Source of the DNA: Gordionus sp. m RMFG-2023
Taxonomy: Eukaryota > Nematomorpha > Gordioida > Chordodea > Parachordodidae
Direction: 5' to 3'
DNA: 64,000 nt
Assembly: GCF_954871325.1 (NCBI RefSeq)
Contig: NC_088775.1
Span: 9,897,561 to 9,961,560, forward strand
The position numbers and the translations under genes were made by a program. Positions 49,501 to 59,149 of this stretch are shown one piece after another. Under the pieces are notes generated by a model. The model saw only the letters and a list, made by a program, of their open reading frames with translations, ran no database searches and was not told the origin of the DNA. Within the stretch, counting starts at the first letter, position 1. Each line of letters opens with the position of its first letter.

Positions 49501-52433
49501 GAAAACGAGGATGACTCCCGATTTTATTATCGTGATTTAAGAGACAAAAAATTTGAATACCTGAGATTGGCCATGTGGCTGGGGCTAACATCTGATTCGC
49601 CGGAATGCCAATCATTGGCTCTCGAATTAATGGAAAAATATTACGGTTATTATTTTCAAAAAAAAAAATTTTTTTTCTTTTCATTTACATAATTTTATAT
49701 AATGCAATTACGATGTCAAATATAAGTAAGATACCAAATTTGTTATTTTAAATAAGACAACAATAAAACAAAATTAATGCTTCTCAAGGTGTCTGTGATA
49801 TGGTAGTTTGATAAATACCACGAATAGAATTATAATGATTTGTTATATTTATTAAATATTATATGCTAAATTTAAAAGAAAAATTTTAGGTCCAAGCCTG
49901 GCCCATTAAAAAAAATTATCCCCAGAAAATTCCCGGCTATGCGCCTGTAATTTTTTTTATTTATTCATTACTTTTCTTAAATTCTCAGATTTAGGACTGG
50001 CGAAAGTGATTAAGAATTAATAAATACTACCGACATTAAAAATTAGCGCAACCAGTCATAGTGCTTCTATATTTTTACCGTTCATACACGATTTAAAAAA
50101 AAATGTATTTGATGTATGAACAATCTCACGTTTAAGACATAACTTCATTGTTTTTATTTTGCCTATATAGTTCGGGTATCGTAGGGTTAAGTCGGGTCGA
50201 TATCCGATTAAGATTTTAGCAGGAATAATATTATGTATGCCTGAGATTTGGCAAATAGAAGTTCAAACCTTTCTGCCATCTATGAGCGAAATCCCCAGGC
50301 TTGCATAATATAATTTAGGCTAAAAATCTTAGTCGTTTTTAAAAATCGACCCGAATCGGGTTTTTTAACAACCCTACGTAGGGTGGATACCATCTATTCT
50401 CTGCTATATAATCAATTCATTTTATTCGTTGCAGTGCCGGTTTCGGGTGTTAGAATTGTAGGTTGTCTAAGAAGAGATAGATTCTTTTTTTCAAGGTGCG
50501 CCTCAGAATAGAATTGTAATTTTTAAAAAATTTGCATTGCCCAAATCCCCGTTTTTTTTCTTTGACCTTAGGTCGATGTCAAAAAACTTCCTTGGAAAGA
50601 ATTATAATTCATGGTAAAAGGAATATTGAGATTAGCTCATATTTATTAGTATTTTCTATTATAAATGAAAGAAAATAAGCATTTTTACAGACTGGTATCC
50701 GATTCAGCAAAATGGTATAATACAATTACACTAAGAATAAAATATAATCACATCTGGGCATTATCGCGAATACTACTATCTAAGATTCTTTTCTATCTTT
50801 ATACTCTTTATTTTTTTAGACATTTCTATTTAAATATTTATATGCATATCAGATACTTTATATTCAAAAGAATCGAATCTTTTAAAAATTCATATATTTT
50901 GTATATTTAAATAATCTCCATTATCGTTTTATATATTTAAATTAATCTGCATTATCGTTTTATATTTTTGTTTTACCAACTTTACTGTTAAATACAAAAA
51001 ATCAATTGGAATTTTATTTATATAGTCAATTCAACAAAAATTATAAATTAAAACAACAAATCTACAAAATATTTTAAATTCTAAACCAACCACATTGAAT
51101 GTTACCAAAAAAAACATACTACCAAATTTGATAAGTAGTTTATAGTTTAATTGTAGAGTCTGTTGGACTTATTTTGAGAAAACGCATATTAATATAGATA
51201 ATTAGAGATGCTTTAAATCGAAATATTTTTTTAACAAAAAGAGCTGAAAATGTCTAAGTGAGTTAAACTAAACCTATTAATTTAAATAAATTGTACTTGT
51301 TCGATTAATGACCCGCCTGTTTCCAGTTCTTATCCAGAAGGATAATTATTAAGTATACCGCTCGATTTATAGATATGATAGGATTGTTAAAATATTTATG
51401 TTTTATAAGAAAGTGCAAATATTTAATTAACAAAATTTACGTAATATTTCTTTTTTAAAAGAAAAACAAATGTCAGATAATGGAGATACCTCCGCAGTTG
51501 ACCTCTCCAGCCACAAAATTATTGATAGGAAACCATTGAAAGAAAAATCAGGAGGAAGTCATTGTTTATTGGACGAATTTTTGATTCAGATTTTACTGGA
51601 AAAAAATTTACTGATAGCCGCTATCAGATTATGTTCACAGGCCGATTTCCAGGTTATTCGGAAACACTTTATCGATACGTTAGATAATTGCGATGATAAG
51701 GAAGCCATATTAGGTTTAGTATTAAATATATTATGTGCAACTAAATGGGGATGGGAGAGATTAAATAAGTGTGAAGAAGAGGGTAGAATCATTTCTCAAT
51801 TCCATGTCACTTGATATATAATATTTCCCTCTTTTGTAGAAATTGAGTTAAGATCTCATTTAAGCCAATTAAAAAGCTGTTTTATAAATACAATCATAAC
51901 ATCTTTAGAGGAGTAAAGTAATATAATTTATAGTATATTAGTGATTAGACTTCTTTTAAATTAATTATTTATAAAAAAAATGTATTTATATTTAAAATAA
52001 TTATATATTTATATTATTAAAATTCCTTTAAGTAACTATTACATCACTTTATATTCAAAAGTTCCTGGGGAAAAAATTAACCAATCCTATCTCTTAGAAA
52101 TAGATCATAAAATGAATTTTATTCTAAATAATACTTATGCAACCATTAATGACTACGTTTTCCTAAACAGCTAGCTCTAACATCAAATCAACGATACATC
52201 AACTCAAGGTCATAGGTCTCGAGGAACGTGCTATGTCTCTCAAAAATTTGATAACCGCTCCTTACGAAAAGGCTTATACCATTTCTGAGAGATCGAATAA
52301 AGAAAACGCCTTTCATATTGGTCATCTAGCCAAATCTACGGCCACTTCCGCCTCTCAATCCTTGCTTTCTTTAGTGGGTAAAAGGTCATCCCTCTTTTTC
52401 GGTAAGGAGGATAATAAAACGACCCAGAAATAG
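19564..52433 (+). CDS. NBAS: NBAS-like protein (neuroblastoma-amplified sequence; 5' exons missing)
   Basis: Large subunit of the NRZ/Dsl1-type tether (NBAS-RINT1-ZW10) that captures COPI vesicles at the ER; in animals NBAS also takes part in nonsense-mediated decay. I traced about 30 exons. Those with clear GT-AG borders include 19838-19965, 20011-20067, 20126-20226, 28139-28390, 30049-30233, 31828-31943, 32091-32193, 32776-33044, 33192-33356, 34487-35053, 35579-36027, 36179-36375, 37401-37806, 37990-38168, 39129-39363, 41301-41792, 41918-42263, 44691-44878, 45209-46228, 46429-46648, 46772-46950, 47318-47519, 47707-48206, 49245-49645 and 51462-51805. Joined, they follow human NBAS from about residue 120 to near the C-terminus. 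The sum is roughly 2,800 residues, longer than the human protein, through extra Ser/Asn-rich and acidic segments. Stop at 52431-52433; AATAAA at 52706. A few exon junctions do not reconcile in phase. The first exons are not found. Confidence 0.9.
22299..23531 (+). mobile_element. hAT element with BED-finger remnant (NBAS intron)
   Basis: The element proper is about 22307-23523 (1.2 kb). Left end CAGAGTTGTTAAAGTAGCGC; right end, reversed, TAGTGTTGTTAAAAACTACT. It is flanked by an 8-bp near-match, GGTGTTTG (22299-22306) and GATGTTTG (23524-23531). Inside, plus strand, 22576-22842 gives 88 codons with IVRCAGRSYHQ and TLTRHLKVINP, a decayed BED zinc finger of the kind that opens hAT transposases. 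The rest of the transposase is absent. The same left end is found at 54596, so the two belong to one family. Internal deletion derivative of an autonomous hAT element is the likely origin. Confidence 0.8.
24413..26482 (-). mobile_element. Old, broken Ty3/Gypsy LTR-retrotransposon remnant with inverted ends (NBAS intron)
   Basis: A fossil retroelement in an NBAS intron. Minus-strand parts in order from 26.4 kb downward: a 5' leader and gag-like start, a nucleic-acid-binding knuckle-like segment near 25.7 kb, a protease-like stretch, and the start of a reverse transcriptase at about 24.87-25.09 kb with the Ty3/Gypsy hallmark run around LCIDYKITLNP and YPIPRIED. The leader and gag start (about 26.05-26.48 kb) are present a second time in opposite orientation at about 24.41-24.85 kb, so the fossil is bounded by long inverted repeats rather than direct LTRs. 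The arms differ at many positions, so the rearrangement is old. It is broken in several places and most of pol is gone. Confidence 0.8.
26483..27975. repeat. Foldback tract of degenerate 12-15 bp GCGAA / TTCGC units
   Basis: The left part (26483-26600) is a run of short units containing GCGAA(T) and the right part (about 27660-27970) a longer run with the inverse, TTCGC(G)ATAAAAG-type units, about twenty in all. The two ends are therefore inverted relative to each other around an A/T-rich centre of about 1 kb. No frame codes for anything. It abuts the LTR-element remnant on the left and ends about 165 bp before the NBAS exon at 28139. Foldback elements with subrepeat-built ends are the closest known parallel; the family is not identified. 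Confidence 0.6.
31610..31730. mobile_element. Partial foldback MITE family B copy (NBAS intron)
   Basis: Resembles one arm of the elements at 10382 and 13158: TCTGATTTGACCTGCAAATG, then TCTAGCATGTA and a block ending TTTTGCCGAGAAC. Only about 120 bp is recognisable and the outer inverted end is missing. Confidence 0.45.
32381..32481. mobile_element. Small foldback MITE family C, copy 2 (NBAS intron)
   Basis: About 100 bp. Left part CTCATTCATAGTTTGCGCAA and right part GCGTTAACTGTGAATACAGG are inverse to each other with some drift, matching the copy at 18430-18545. The centre differs between the copies. Confidence 0.55.
33716..33735. repeat. (TA)n microsatellite
   Basis: About ten TA dinucleotides in an NBAS intron. 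A shorter run lies near 34012-34026. Confidence 0.85.
36530..36632 (+). other. tRNA-like fragment, possible SINE head (NBAS intron)
   Basis: GAGTGGCGTGTATAGAAC near 36547 resembles a degenerate A box and CTGGGTTCGATCTCAGG near 36600 contains a good B box (GGTTCGATCTC), the internal promoter spacing being compatible with a tRNA. The T-arm pairs only partly and no acceptor stem forms, so this is not a functional tRNA. A tRNA-derived SINE remnant is the best guess; chance is possible with one copy. Confidence 0.25.
42700..44050 (+). mobile_element. 5'-truncated, decayed non-LTR retrotransposon with restriction-like endonuclease
   Basis: Sits in an NBAS intron. In order: QGDPLGLALFC at 42777 (reverse-transcriptase block 4); TYLEAPVGGEKAIETFLNKC at about 43030, matching the LGxPIG region after the YxDD box, which is itself not recognisable; SLPSNSGGIGIRSPL near 43320 (end of the RT/thumb); an H-x-L-x-C ... 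RH zinc-knuckle-like block at about 43570-43670; and, from about 43730, LTCTCIDFAAKFN followed by KAKIVITNKYADL, a D..D...K..KY arrangement expected of the restriction-like endonuclease used by R2/CRE-type LINEs. These blocks lie in shifting frames, so the copy has several frameshifts and is dead. The clade assignment within endonuclease-bearing early-branching LINEs is tentative. Confidence 0.65.
50165..50385. mobile_element. MITE family A copy (NBAS intron)
   Basis: The best-preserved copy. Left end GTAGGGTTAAGTCGGGTCGA, right end CGACCCGAATCGGG then TTTTTTAACAACCCTAC, inverse to the left. The centre has TTTCTGCCATCTATGAGCG. Lies in the last large NBAS intron. No coding capacity; no convincing target duplication. 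Confidence 0.65.
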
Positions 52434-52779
52434 ATTATTTTGGTTTAGAATGTTTAATTTTTTTTCCGTTCTGTTTTATATAAATTTTACCTTACGGTAT
52501 TTTAGTTTTGTTTATAAAAAAAGAAAATTTAACCCAACTTTATGATTGATATGATTAGTACCGATTAACAAATATATATAGATAACAATTTTGTAATAGG
52601 ACATTCATTTTTTATTATTTTTTGACTCTTCAATGATGTGAATTATTATAATGTATTATATGATGTACATTCATTGACTTCTTATATGCTGTTGTCTAAG
52701 TTATGAATAAATATATAGAAAACCACCACGTCTACCAAATTACTATCATCAATCTCACAGATTATTATCAAGATTCCCA

Positions 52780-52815
52780 GTTTATTATCATGGTGGCAGC
52801 GTTGGGATTGGTTAT
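52780..52815 (+). other. Primer-binding-site-like motif of an LTR element fossil
   Basis: TGGTGGCAGCGTTGGGAT at about 52793 resembles the tRNA primer site that follows the left LTR in many Ty3/Gypsy-type elements. A shorter match, TGGTGGCAG, lies just right of the left direct repeat at 62590. No LTR border or coding region accompanies the motif here, so it is at most a solo fragment. Confidence 0.25.
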
Positions 52816-52917
52816 ATTCATAGATGGTATATCTGATTGATCTATACATTTTCAAATTCCGCGTTCCCTTTGCGATGTACCAATTGGAAACACAAAGCAC
52901 ACTCATTCAGAGAATGT

Positions 52918-53539
52918 ATTGTTTGTAGGGCTGTGCCGATATTTCGCTTTTTATCGGATCGGGCCGATACCTGTAAAAACCTGCGATCATTTTACTTTTC
53001 TTTTCTTTTGTTATTTTATGTATATTTATTTTACATTAATAATTTTTTATAAATAAATTATTTTTAAACAAATGCACAGCCCCCATTAAATTTTATTTAT
53101 TTTTTTAAATAGATTTATAGTATTTGAAAAGTTTTTTTATAAAAATAGAAAGGAACACCCAAAGTTATATTTATTTTAAAACTTTTTATATCCAATTTTA
53201 TTATTTATAAATAAAAGAATTTTTTTAAATATGGTATCTGAATTAAGGAAATATTTTACAAAAAAATAATTTTGCAAATCTATGGAATTCTAATTTCACG
53301 GGGAGAAATAATGAAAAATTTATTTAATACTACCAATATCCGTAAACTTTTTTTAAATATTATAGAAATAAAAAAATTAAATTATAAATGCATAATTCGA
53401 TTTTTTACATAAAGAATATTGATGCATTTGGTTCAAAGAGGAGTGGTGAAAAATCAATATAAATATCGGTATCAAATCGGTTTTGAACCAATATCGGATC
53501 GGTGAAAAATATTTGGATCGGCACGGCCCTAATTGTTTG
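52918..53539. mobile_element. Non-autonomous hAT element, 606 bp, perfect 8-bp target duplication
   Basis: Element 52926-53531. Ends: TAGGGCTGTGCCGATA on the left and, reversed, TAGGGCCGTGCCGATC on the right (14 of 16 alike), with more inverted similarity further in (ATCGGATCGG). The flanks carry a perfect direct repeat ATTGTTTG at 52918-52925 and 53532-53539. Size of duplication and end type indicate hAT. No transposase frame is present. Undamaged target duplication and ends make it one of the younger insertions in the window. Confidence 0.9.
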
Positions 53540-53714
53540 AGCATCCTTTAAATCGAAAGACATTTTATTAATACTCAGAAAAACATGCGGGAAGAATAAT
53601 TTGCTCCACGATAAGATCAAAAGAGTTCCAAAAGTATTGAGTAATTTGCCTTTTTGAATGAAATATTACTAATTTTCGGGTTTAAAATTTTCGTCAATCG
53701 TTATTTTTCAAAAG

Positions 53715-53960
53715 GGAATCCGAGATCTGATAAACTATTCTATCGTTATTCAGGAATTGCACCTTAAGTGTGGGTTCCATTTTCTTATTGAGCACGTCTC
53801 ATAGCCCTTACAAGGTTGCTATTTTAACGCGCGAATCGTAGATTTTCTCGTTACTTCCGATGGATGGGGATGAGAATGCTATGGTTTTGGAAATTAGCTT
53901 CAGCGTTTTGTCGTTGATAATTAAGTTTATGTCCAGCTAGGAGGAATAAAGGCCTATCAC
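53715..53960 (-). pseudogene. Decayed unidentified protein-coding stretch
   Basis: On the minus strand, one frame from about 53955 to 53715 reads like real protein, with G/C-rich codons unlike the surroundings: LDINLIINDKTLKLISKTIA, then FSSPSIGSNEKIYDSRVKIA, then DVLNKKMEPTLKVQFLNNDR. The frame is interrupted by stop codons and has no acceptor or donor that would remove them. I cannot name the family. It could be a broken host exon or a processed copy; its source is unknown. Confidence 0.35.
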
Positions 53961-54595
53961 TTAGAAATCCGCGGCGCAAAGTTCGTCATATCCATTCGAT
54001 ATAAAGCAATAATTTGGTACAATACAATTTTTGAAGCATCAAGCAATCTCATTTTATCTTAAATAGCATTGTTCCTCAACATTTCCTTTTGGATAATATA
54101 CAAATTTCGATCAGCAATTTTAACATTTAAAGTTTTCAAAATTCGTATATATAAATTCAGGATAAATTTAGCTGGGTAACTATTATTATAGCTTGATATA
54201 TAAAGACTAAATTATATAAAAATTATCTAAAATATTTGATTGCTCTAATATATAATCATTTAGGAAGAAAGTTGTAAATAATTGAGCAAATTTGTTTAAA
54301 ATGTAGAATTTTTCTGCAACATTTTTGTCCAGATTTTTATTAAACTGCATCCAATCATAAATAAACTTTTTAATAGATTCTTTTTTGCAAAAGCCAAATC
54401 AAAAAATATTTTTGATATAATGGTCTCTATTTTTAGATAGAGAAACAATGACTGATTATAATTAAAAATGGATTGAAAGCGTATATTAAGTGCATTAGAA
54501 TCATTTTTTAGGCTCTCAAAATATTCCAACTCCAACATATTCATGTTATAAAAAATATGAATTACAATGTGATTTTGTGAATGTATATTTTCCAG

Positions 54596-55755
54596 AGTTG
54601 TTAATCGCTACTTTTAAAAGTAGCGCGCTACCGCTAGCGCTATTTGTCAAAAAATTAGCGTGACCTCTATCGCTATTTGTCAAAAAAAAAATAGCGGGCT
54701 ATTAGCTATTATTTTTTAAAAGTAGCTTTAGCTACTTTTTAATCTACTTTTTATAAAAAAAATTTAGAAACAAATTTGTTTTATTCTTTGCTTATAATGT
54801 TATTGTATAGTAAATATATTATCAACATTTATAAATATTAAAATATAGTTAGTTTTGATTATAAAAAACTTTATGTAATAAAAATAAATATTTATAGTAA
54901 TTTGTTGCATTTTATAAGTTTTTACCTAGTGTTATGTGCCCAACTATCTGTCGTGGTAAATGTACTATATGATATATCTGATAACTCTACTACTAAAGCA
55001 TCTTTCATCACTATAAAGTTATCTGCTATTTTATTCATCAGTGTCTGGCGACATAAAATTGTTGTACCAGGAGATAGAGTTTTAATCATCATAATAAATG
55101 ATGGATTATCAACCAAGGACATTGTCTGAACTGTATCAATTATAAAATCAACAATAACTTTATCAGCCAATTTCTGAGAAATATTGGCATTTGTATTATT
55201 AATTAATTTGGTTTGAATTGAATTAGTCTTTTTGGATGTAGAGTCGCCTATACCAAAATTATTTAGATGTTTCTCCATTTCCTTAAAACTATCATAAACA
55301 GTCTTATAAATTAAATACTATTATAATGTAAAAATGACAATTTACCTTTTGGTGTTTCTTGATGTTATAACTAGATTGATATGAGGAAATATTTTTGTTA
55401 CATTTTAAACAAATAAATTTGAAGCGTTTTGGATTTATATTTATTTTAAAAATAATTTCAAATCTAGGGAATGGGAAATTTGTGTTATAGCTATTAAGAA
55501 CATTTTCTTCCCTTGTATCTTCCATTTCATTAATATCATTGTCTGACTGAATCACTTTCAACGATTTGGATATCCATAGGCGATGATATTTTAAATTATT
55601 AACAAGTGATTTAGGTTTATAATACAAATGAAAATATAAATTATAAATTGAAAATATATTTCAATTTCAAAATTAAATAACAAATTATAATTAATTATGA
55701 TATTATATTTAAATTTTTATGTTTATACTTACCTAAAAAGATAGCGCGCTATTTA
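54596..55755 (-). mobile_element. hAT element with BED finger and transposase core fragment
   Basis: Right-hand terminal sequence CAGAGTTGTTAA at 54596 is identical to that of the element at 22307, followed by palindromic AGTAGCGCGCTACCGCTAGC. On the minus strand, a frame beginning at 55627 carries a BED zinc finger near 55345-55425 (ICLKCNKNISSYQ then NIKKHQKVNC), and the next frame, 55278-54922, gives KVIVDFIIDTVQTMSLVDNP, IMMIKTLSPG and TTDSWAHN, the N-terminal core of hAT transposases up to the first catalytic Asp region (TTDxW). The DDE remainder is missing. A border on the 55.7-kb side is marked only by a GATAGCGCGCTAT echo; no target duplication was found. The element is an internally deleted relative of the intronic copy. 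Confidence 0.8.
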
Positions 55756-56128
55756 ATTTCTTTTGTATATATAATTTTTGAAGTTAATTGTAATCATTTG
55801 TAAATTTAATAATTATTTAAAGTTCATAAAAATTGTAATTTAAATTATCGGATGATGCGAATTTCAGATAAATAAACAATTGTATTCGTCATCACTTGTC
55901 ACTTTTTTAATTTTTCTTTTAATTATTTTTTATTTTAAACTTTAATTTTATAATGTTTTACTGTATAAATTATTATGGTAAGTTATGAATAAAGGAAACT
56001 ATAAATTATGTTATTGTTTTAAATTTAATATTAATTATTTTATTATCTTTTATTTAGATTACAATAATTCAATTTTGCTTTTAAACAATCACGTTTAATA
56101 ATAAACGATATTATGATTAAAATGTATA

Positions 56129-57899
56129 CTATATAACAGTGACGAAGCGTCAAGTTTACTACTAGGAAAGCAATCAAAAAAATTTTTTTAATTTTACTTC
56201 AGTCAAACTTAAACCATAAAAACATAAGATTTATAAATAAGTGGTATTCGTCTTTGTTTTTGAGTAAAATTATCAAGTACTGCATTATAAAAGTTATCGC
56301 TAGATTTTAAATTTTTTTCATAATTTTTTTTCAATCGAAATCAAAGAAAGATTCGATAATCGATTTTGGCTCATCCTGTTTCTGTAATAAGATTTGATTT
56401 TTTTTAAAGATGAAAAACTCCGTTCTGCGCTTGCTATTGTTAAAGCCAAAGTTATGATAAATTTGCATAATTTAAAAAACTCTTAAACTTTTCATCAAAT
56501 CGGTGCATATTAAAAATTCAAGTATTTCATTAATATTCTTTTTCTTTCTAAATTCAACATCCCGAAACACTACCTTTAATTCGGTTTCCAGCTGTGTAAG
56601 TCAAAAAATTGAGAATAAGTGTCGTTTAAATTATCTAATAAATATTTTGGGAAATTGATTATTTGGAATTTACTAATATCTAACAATTCGACGAATTTAA
56701 TATTTTTTGGTGTAAGACATATGAATTAGAATTAATCAAATCATTTTGAATGATAGTACAATAAAAACTACACTATTTCTAAATGATGTTTCAATAGTAA
56801 ATTTTTTTCCGCAAGTAAATAAATTAATGCAATATAATTTCCTATATTTACTGAATTAGAAGATTCATCATCACCACGCAATACGAGCTCCTGAATTCCA
56901 AGAAAACATATAGAGTTGATCAATATTTTCAATATTTCTCTATTTGATTTGACTTTAGAATTATGCTGTTCGATTGATATTTTGCTCATCGAATCTATCA
57001 TATTTTCAATACAATTTTGGCCAAATGTTTTAAATTGAATCATCGACTGCAAATGAGCGGTTGATTCTTTGCCGTTTAACTGCCTTTGAAAAATTATTCA
57101 AATCTGAAAATCCTTTATCATTCTAAGCATATTTTTCCTTTGGAAATAATAGGTATGACCAACAATATAGAGAATTAGAAAATTCCAGCGAGCCATTCAT
57201 AATTTTCATATTTATCGATAGAAAAATTACGGATGCAATAAGTTTTGTAAAATTGGTTTTTCTTTTTCAATAATGAATTTTTTCGCATCAAAATTTCTTG
57301 AGCTAAGTAATAATGTTAATAAATTTTCAATAATACAATTAAAATTATTAAACATTAATTAAGGATTTTAAAAACGAAAAATTTTTTATTTTAAAAAAAT
57401 AAGGAAAAAAATATTATATAAAAAAATTTATTAAAAAAATAAGCATTTTTTTATTTGCTTCCCTAATGCTTATTTTTTAATGGTAAAATTACACAATACC
57501 ATGGCATGATTTTCTCTTTATTTATTAAAAAAAATTAGCAATATTAAATTTGCTTCCCTCATGTATATTTTTTTAAACGTAGTAAAAATAATTAGTAAAA
57601 TTTTTAACGTAGTAAAAATAATAGTACTTTTTAACGTATAAAAATAATAATATTTCTTAATATAGTAAAAATAATATTAATTTTTTAACGTTATAAAAAT
57701 TATATTAATCTTTTTAACGTTATAAAAATTATATTAATCTTTTTAACGTTATAAAAATTATATTGATTTTTTTAACGAAGCCAGTTTAGTTTATTTAGCA
57801 TAGTATAAAGATTATATTAAGTTTATTTAAAAATTTTGTAAATTTCAAGGGAAGCAATGCTTCCCTTGCTTCTATAGACGCTTCTTCGCTGTTATATAA
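56129..57899 (-). mobile_element. hAT element of the ZMYM/DUF4371 type, 1.75 kb
   Basis: Element 56137-57891. Ends: CAGTGACGAAGCGTC on the left, reversed right end CAGCGAAGAAGCGTC, then AGGGAAGCA on both sides. Flanks CTATATAA (56129-56136) and TTATATAA (57892-57899) match at seven of eight bases. Minus-strand frame 57052-56768 encodes ILKILINSICFLGIQELVLR then GDDESSNSVNIGNYIALIYL, the DUF4371 signature of ZMYM1-like hAT transposases. Near 56450-56340, minus strand, another frame has TLALTIASAERSFSSLKKIK and MSQNRLSNLSLISIE, the C-terminal dimerisation motif. Between them sequence is lost or out of frame. A tandem array at 57605-57780 lies inside the 5' side. Inactive, but borders are intact. 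Confidence 0.85.
57605..57780. repeat. 29-bp tandem array
   Basis: Three near-identical copies of a 29-base unit built on TTTTTAACGTTATAAAAATT, preceded by more diverged units (AACGTAGTAAAAATAAT-like). Part of the hAT element that spans 56137-57891, near its transposase 5' side. Confidence 0.8.
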
Positions 57900-58160
57900 T
57901 CTTAAGAGCAATATATTATCTATCGTCTATATGTATTATTAAAATTGTATTCTCTTCTATAAGTGTGATTTAGATCGGTTGGGAGGCGTCTATTTTTATA
58001 TAGGGATTATTTTGAATAAAAAAATCCAATTATATTTATTAGAACATTATAAGCCACGACTTTACTCATTATCACTATTGACAATATGGAGATGATTGAC
58101 TTATTTTTTGTAAATTGTAAGACAGTTTTGAGTGACAACAGGTTCTTAATTTAACATAGA

Positions 58161-58406
58161 CAATTTATTTATTTAGGATTAACATTGTTATATAAAAAAA
58201 AGCGCCATGATATCCAACAAGTGTTGTTAGACGGCTCGATTTAAACCGATTTTTAAAAACGGCTGACTCAATATTTTAGTCAAAAAAAAATTGCCTAAAC
58301 CTCGAGATTTCTTTAATAAATAACAGTTATGCCACTTATGAACAAACTCAATTTATTTATTTAGGATTAACATTGTTATATAAAAAAACGCGCCATGATA
58401 TCCAAC
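58161..58406 (+). repeat. 58-bp near-identical direct repeats around a MITE family A fragment
   Basis: Copies 58161-58218 and 58349-58406 are the same length and differ at about one position (each runs from CAATTTATTTATTTAGGATT to GCGCCATGATATCCAAC). The 130 bases between them contain a partial MITE family A sequence (CCGATTTTTAAAAACGGCTG, then TAGTCAAAAAAAAATTGCCT). Confidence 0.8.
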
Positions 58407-59149
58407 GCTAAAGGGCGATAGGTATCCGAGAGTTTTTCATAATTCTTATTTTCATTTTTTTTAAAATTTTATATTAATTTAAAAAAACAAAATGATTTTT
58501 TCTTGAACATAATTTAGTTTTTAGCCCATAAGTCCGTCCACCCAATGTTTAAAAATTTTTTAACCCTCCCGCGCAGTCCGCCTAAAAAATATGCCGATCA
58601 GCCCGCCTAATAGTTTAGAATTACTTGCTCGCTCTTTAGTCGAATTTTTTTTACCGCCTGCCAATTTTATATAGAAAAATTTTATCACAAGCCCGCCCAT
58701 ATAAAATTTAATTATGGCCATTTTTTCAACTTTTGCATCTAGTAAAAAAAATAATTTAAGCATTACAACACCTCTACAAAAAGTTTTATAATTTATGATT
58801 TTACCATTTTAAGAATCTTTTATATTCACAGCGGCCTCGTAATTAGAAATGAAATTGTTAATGTTAATGATACATGTTCATTTATAAATTAAATTTAGTT
58901 AAATTTTATTTCTTATTTTTAAATTTTCCATCATGGTTAATAAAATTTCTTAATGAAAAAAGCGATTAAAATACAAAGATATCAAATTTTATATATACCC
59001 CAATGGTAATCTCCATAAATGACCACTGTTCGATTAAAATTAAAAATTTATCTAATTCTTTAAGATACACAAATCCTGATTTTTTAAATGAATGATAGGT
59101 GTCAAATGTTCTGTCATACTTTTTTATATTAGTCGCATAATTTATATCT

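Larger units (their letters stand above)
39501..52433 (+). other. NBAS: NBAS exon block 3: C-terminal half
   Basis: Landmarks: SLKTWPIFLVC for YPKSWDVCSQL (39501); ESGEEDLDLIAFALSICPA for DLATRQELMAFALTHCPP (39570-39832); NHLEHLLSCDE for THLEFLFTDSG (44691-44878); VYSTWCIESFW for LYTIWLQKLFW (within the 1,020-base exon 45209-46228, the longest); RIQHLESLDDNVLIYLKS for SLAHLETLSHSFILSLKN (46429); QLFEAWPVMRQK for LLLQAWPPMKSE (end of 47707-48206); CLLDEFLIQILLEKNLL for CDQELLSLLLDAKLL (51462-51805). The last exon (about 52167-52433) encodes a Ser/Ala-rich tail I cannot align with vertebrates, and its junction with the previous exon does not reconcile in phase. A truncated LINE occupies the intron 42264-44690. 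Confidence 0.8.
52434..59149. other. Repeat-rich interval between NBAS and POLR2H
   Basis: About 6.7 kb with no intact gene. It contains an NBAS 3' tail (AATAAA at 52706), three hAT-type elements described separately, a decayed coding-like stretch at 53715-53960, and duplicated sequence around a MITE fragment at 58.16-58.41 kb. A block at 58.5-58.72 kb has several CCCGCC-type GC patches but no inverted ends that I can define. Confidence 0.6.

Noticed and set aside
58520-58720. GC-patch region resembling a hAT MITE (CCCGCC repeats)
   Set aside because: The GC patches are in the same orientation at both sides, not inverted, and no flanking duplication is visible.
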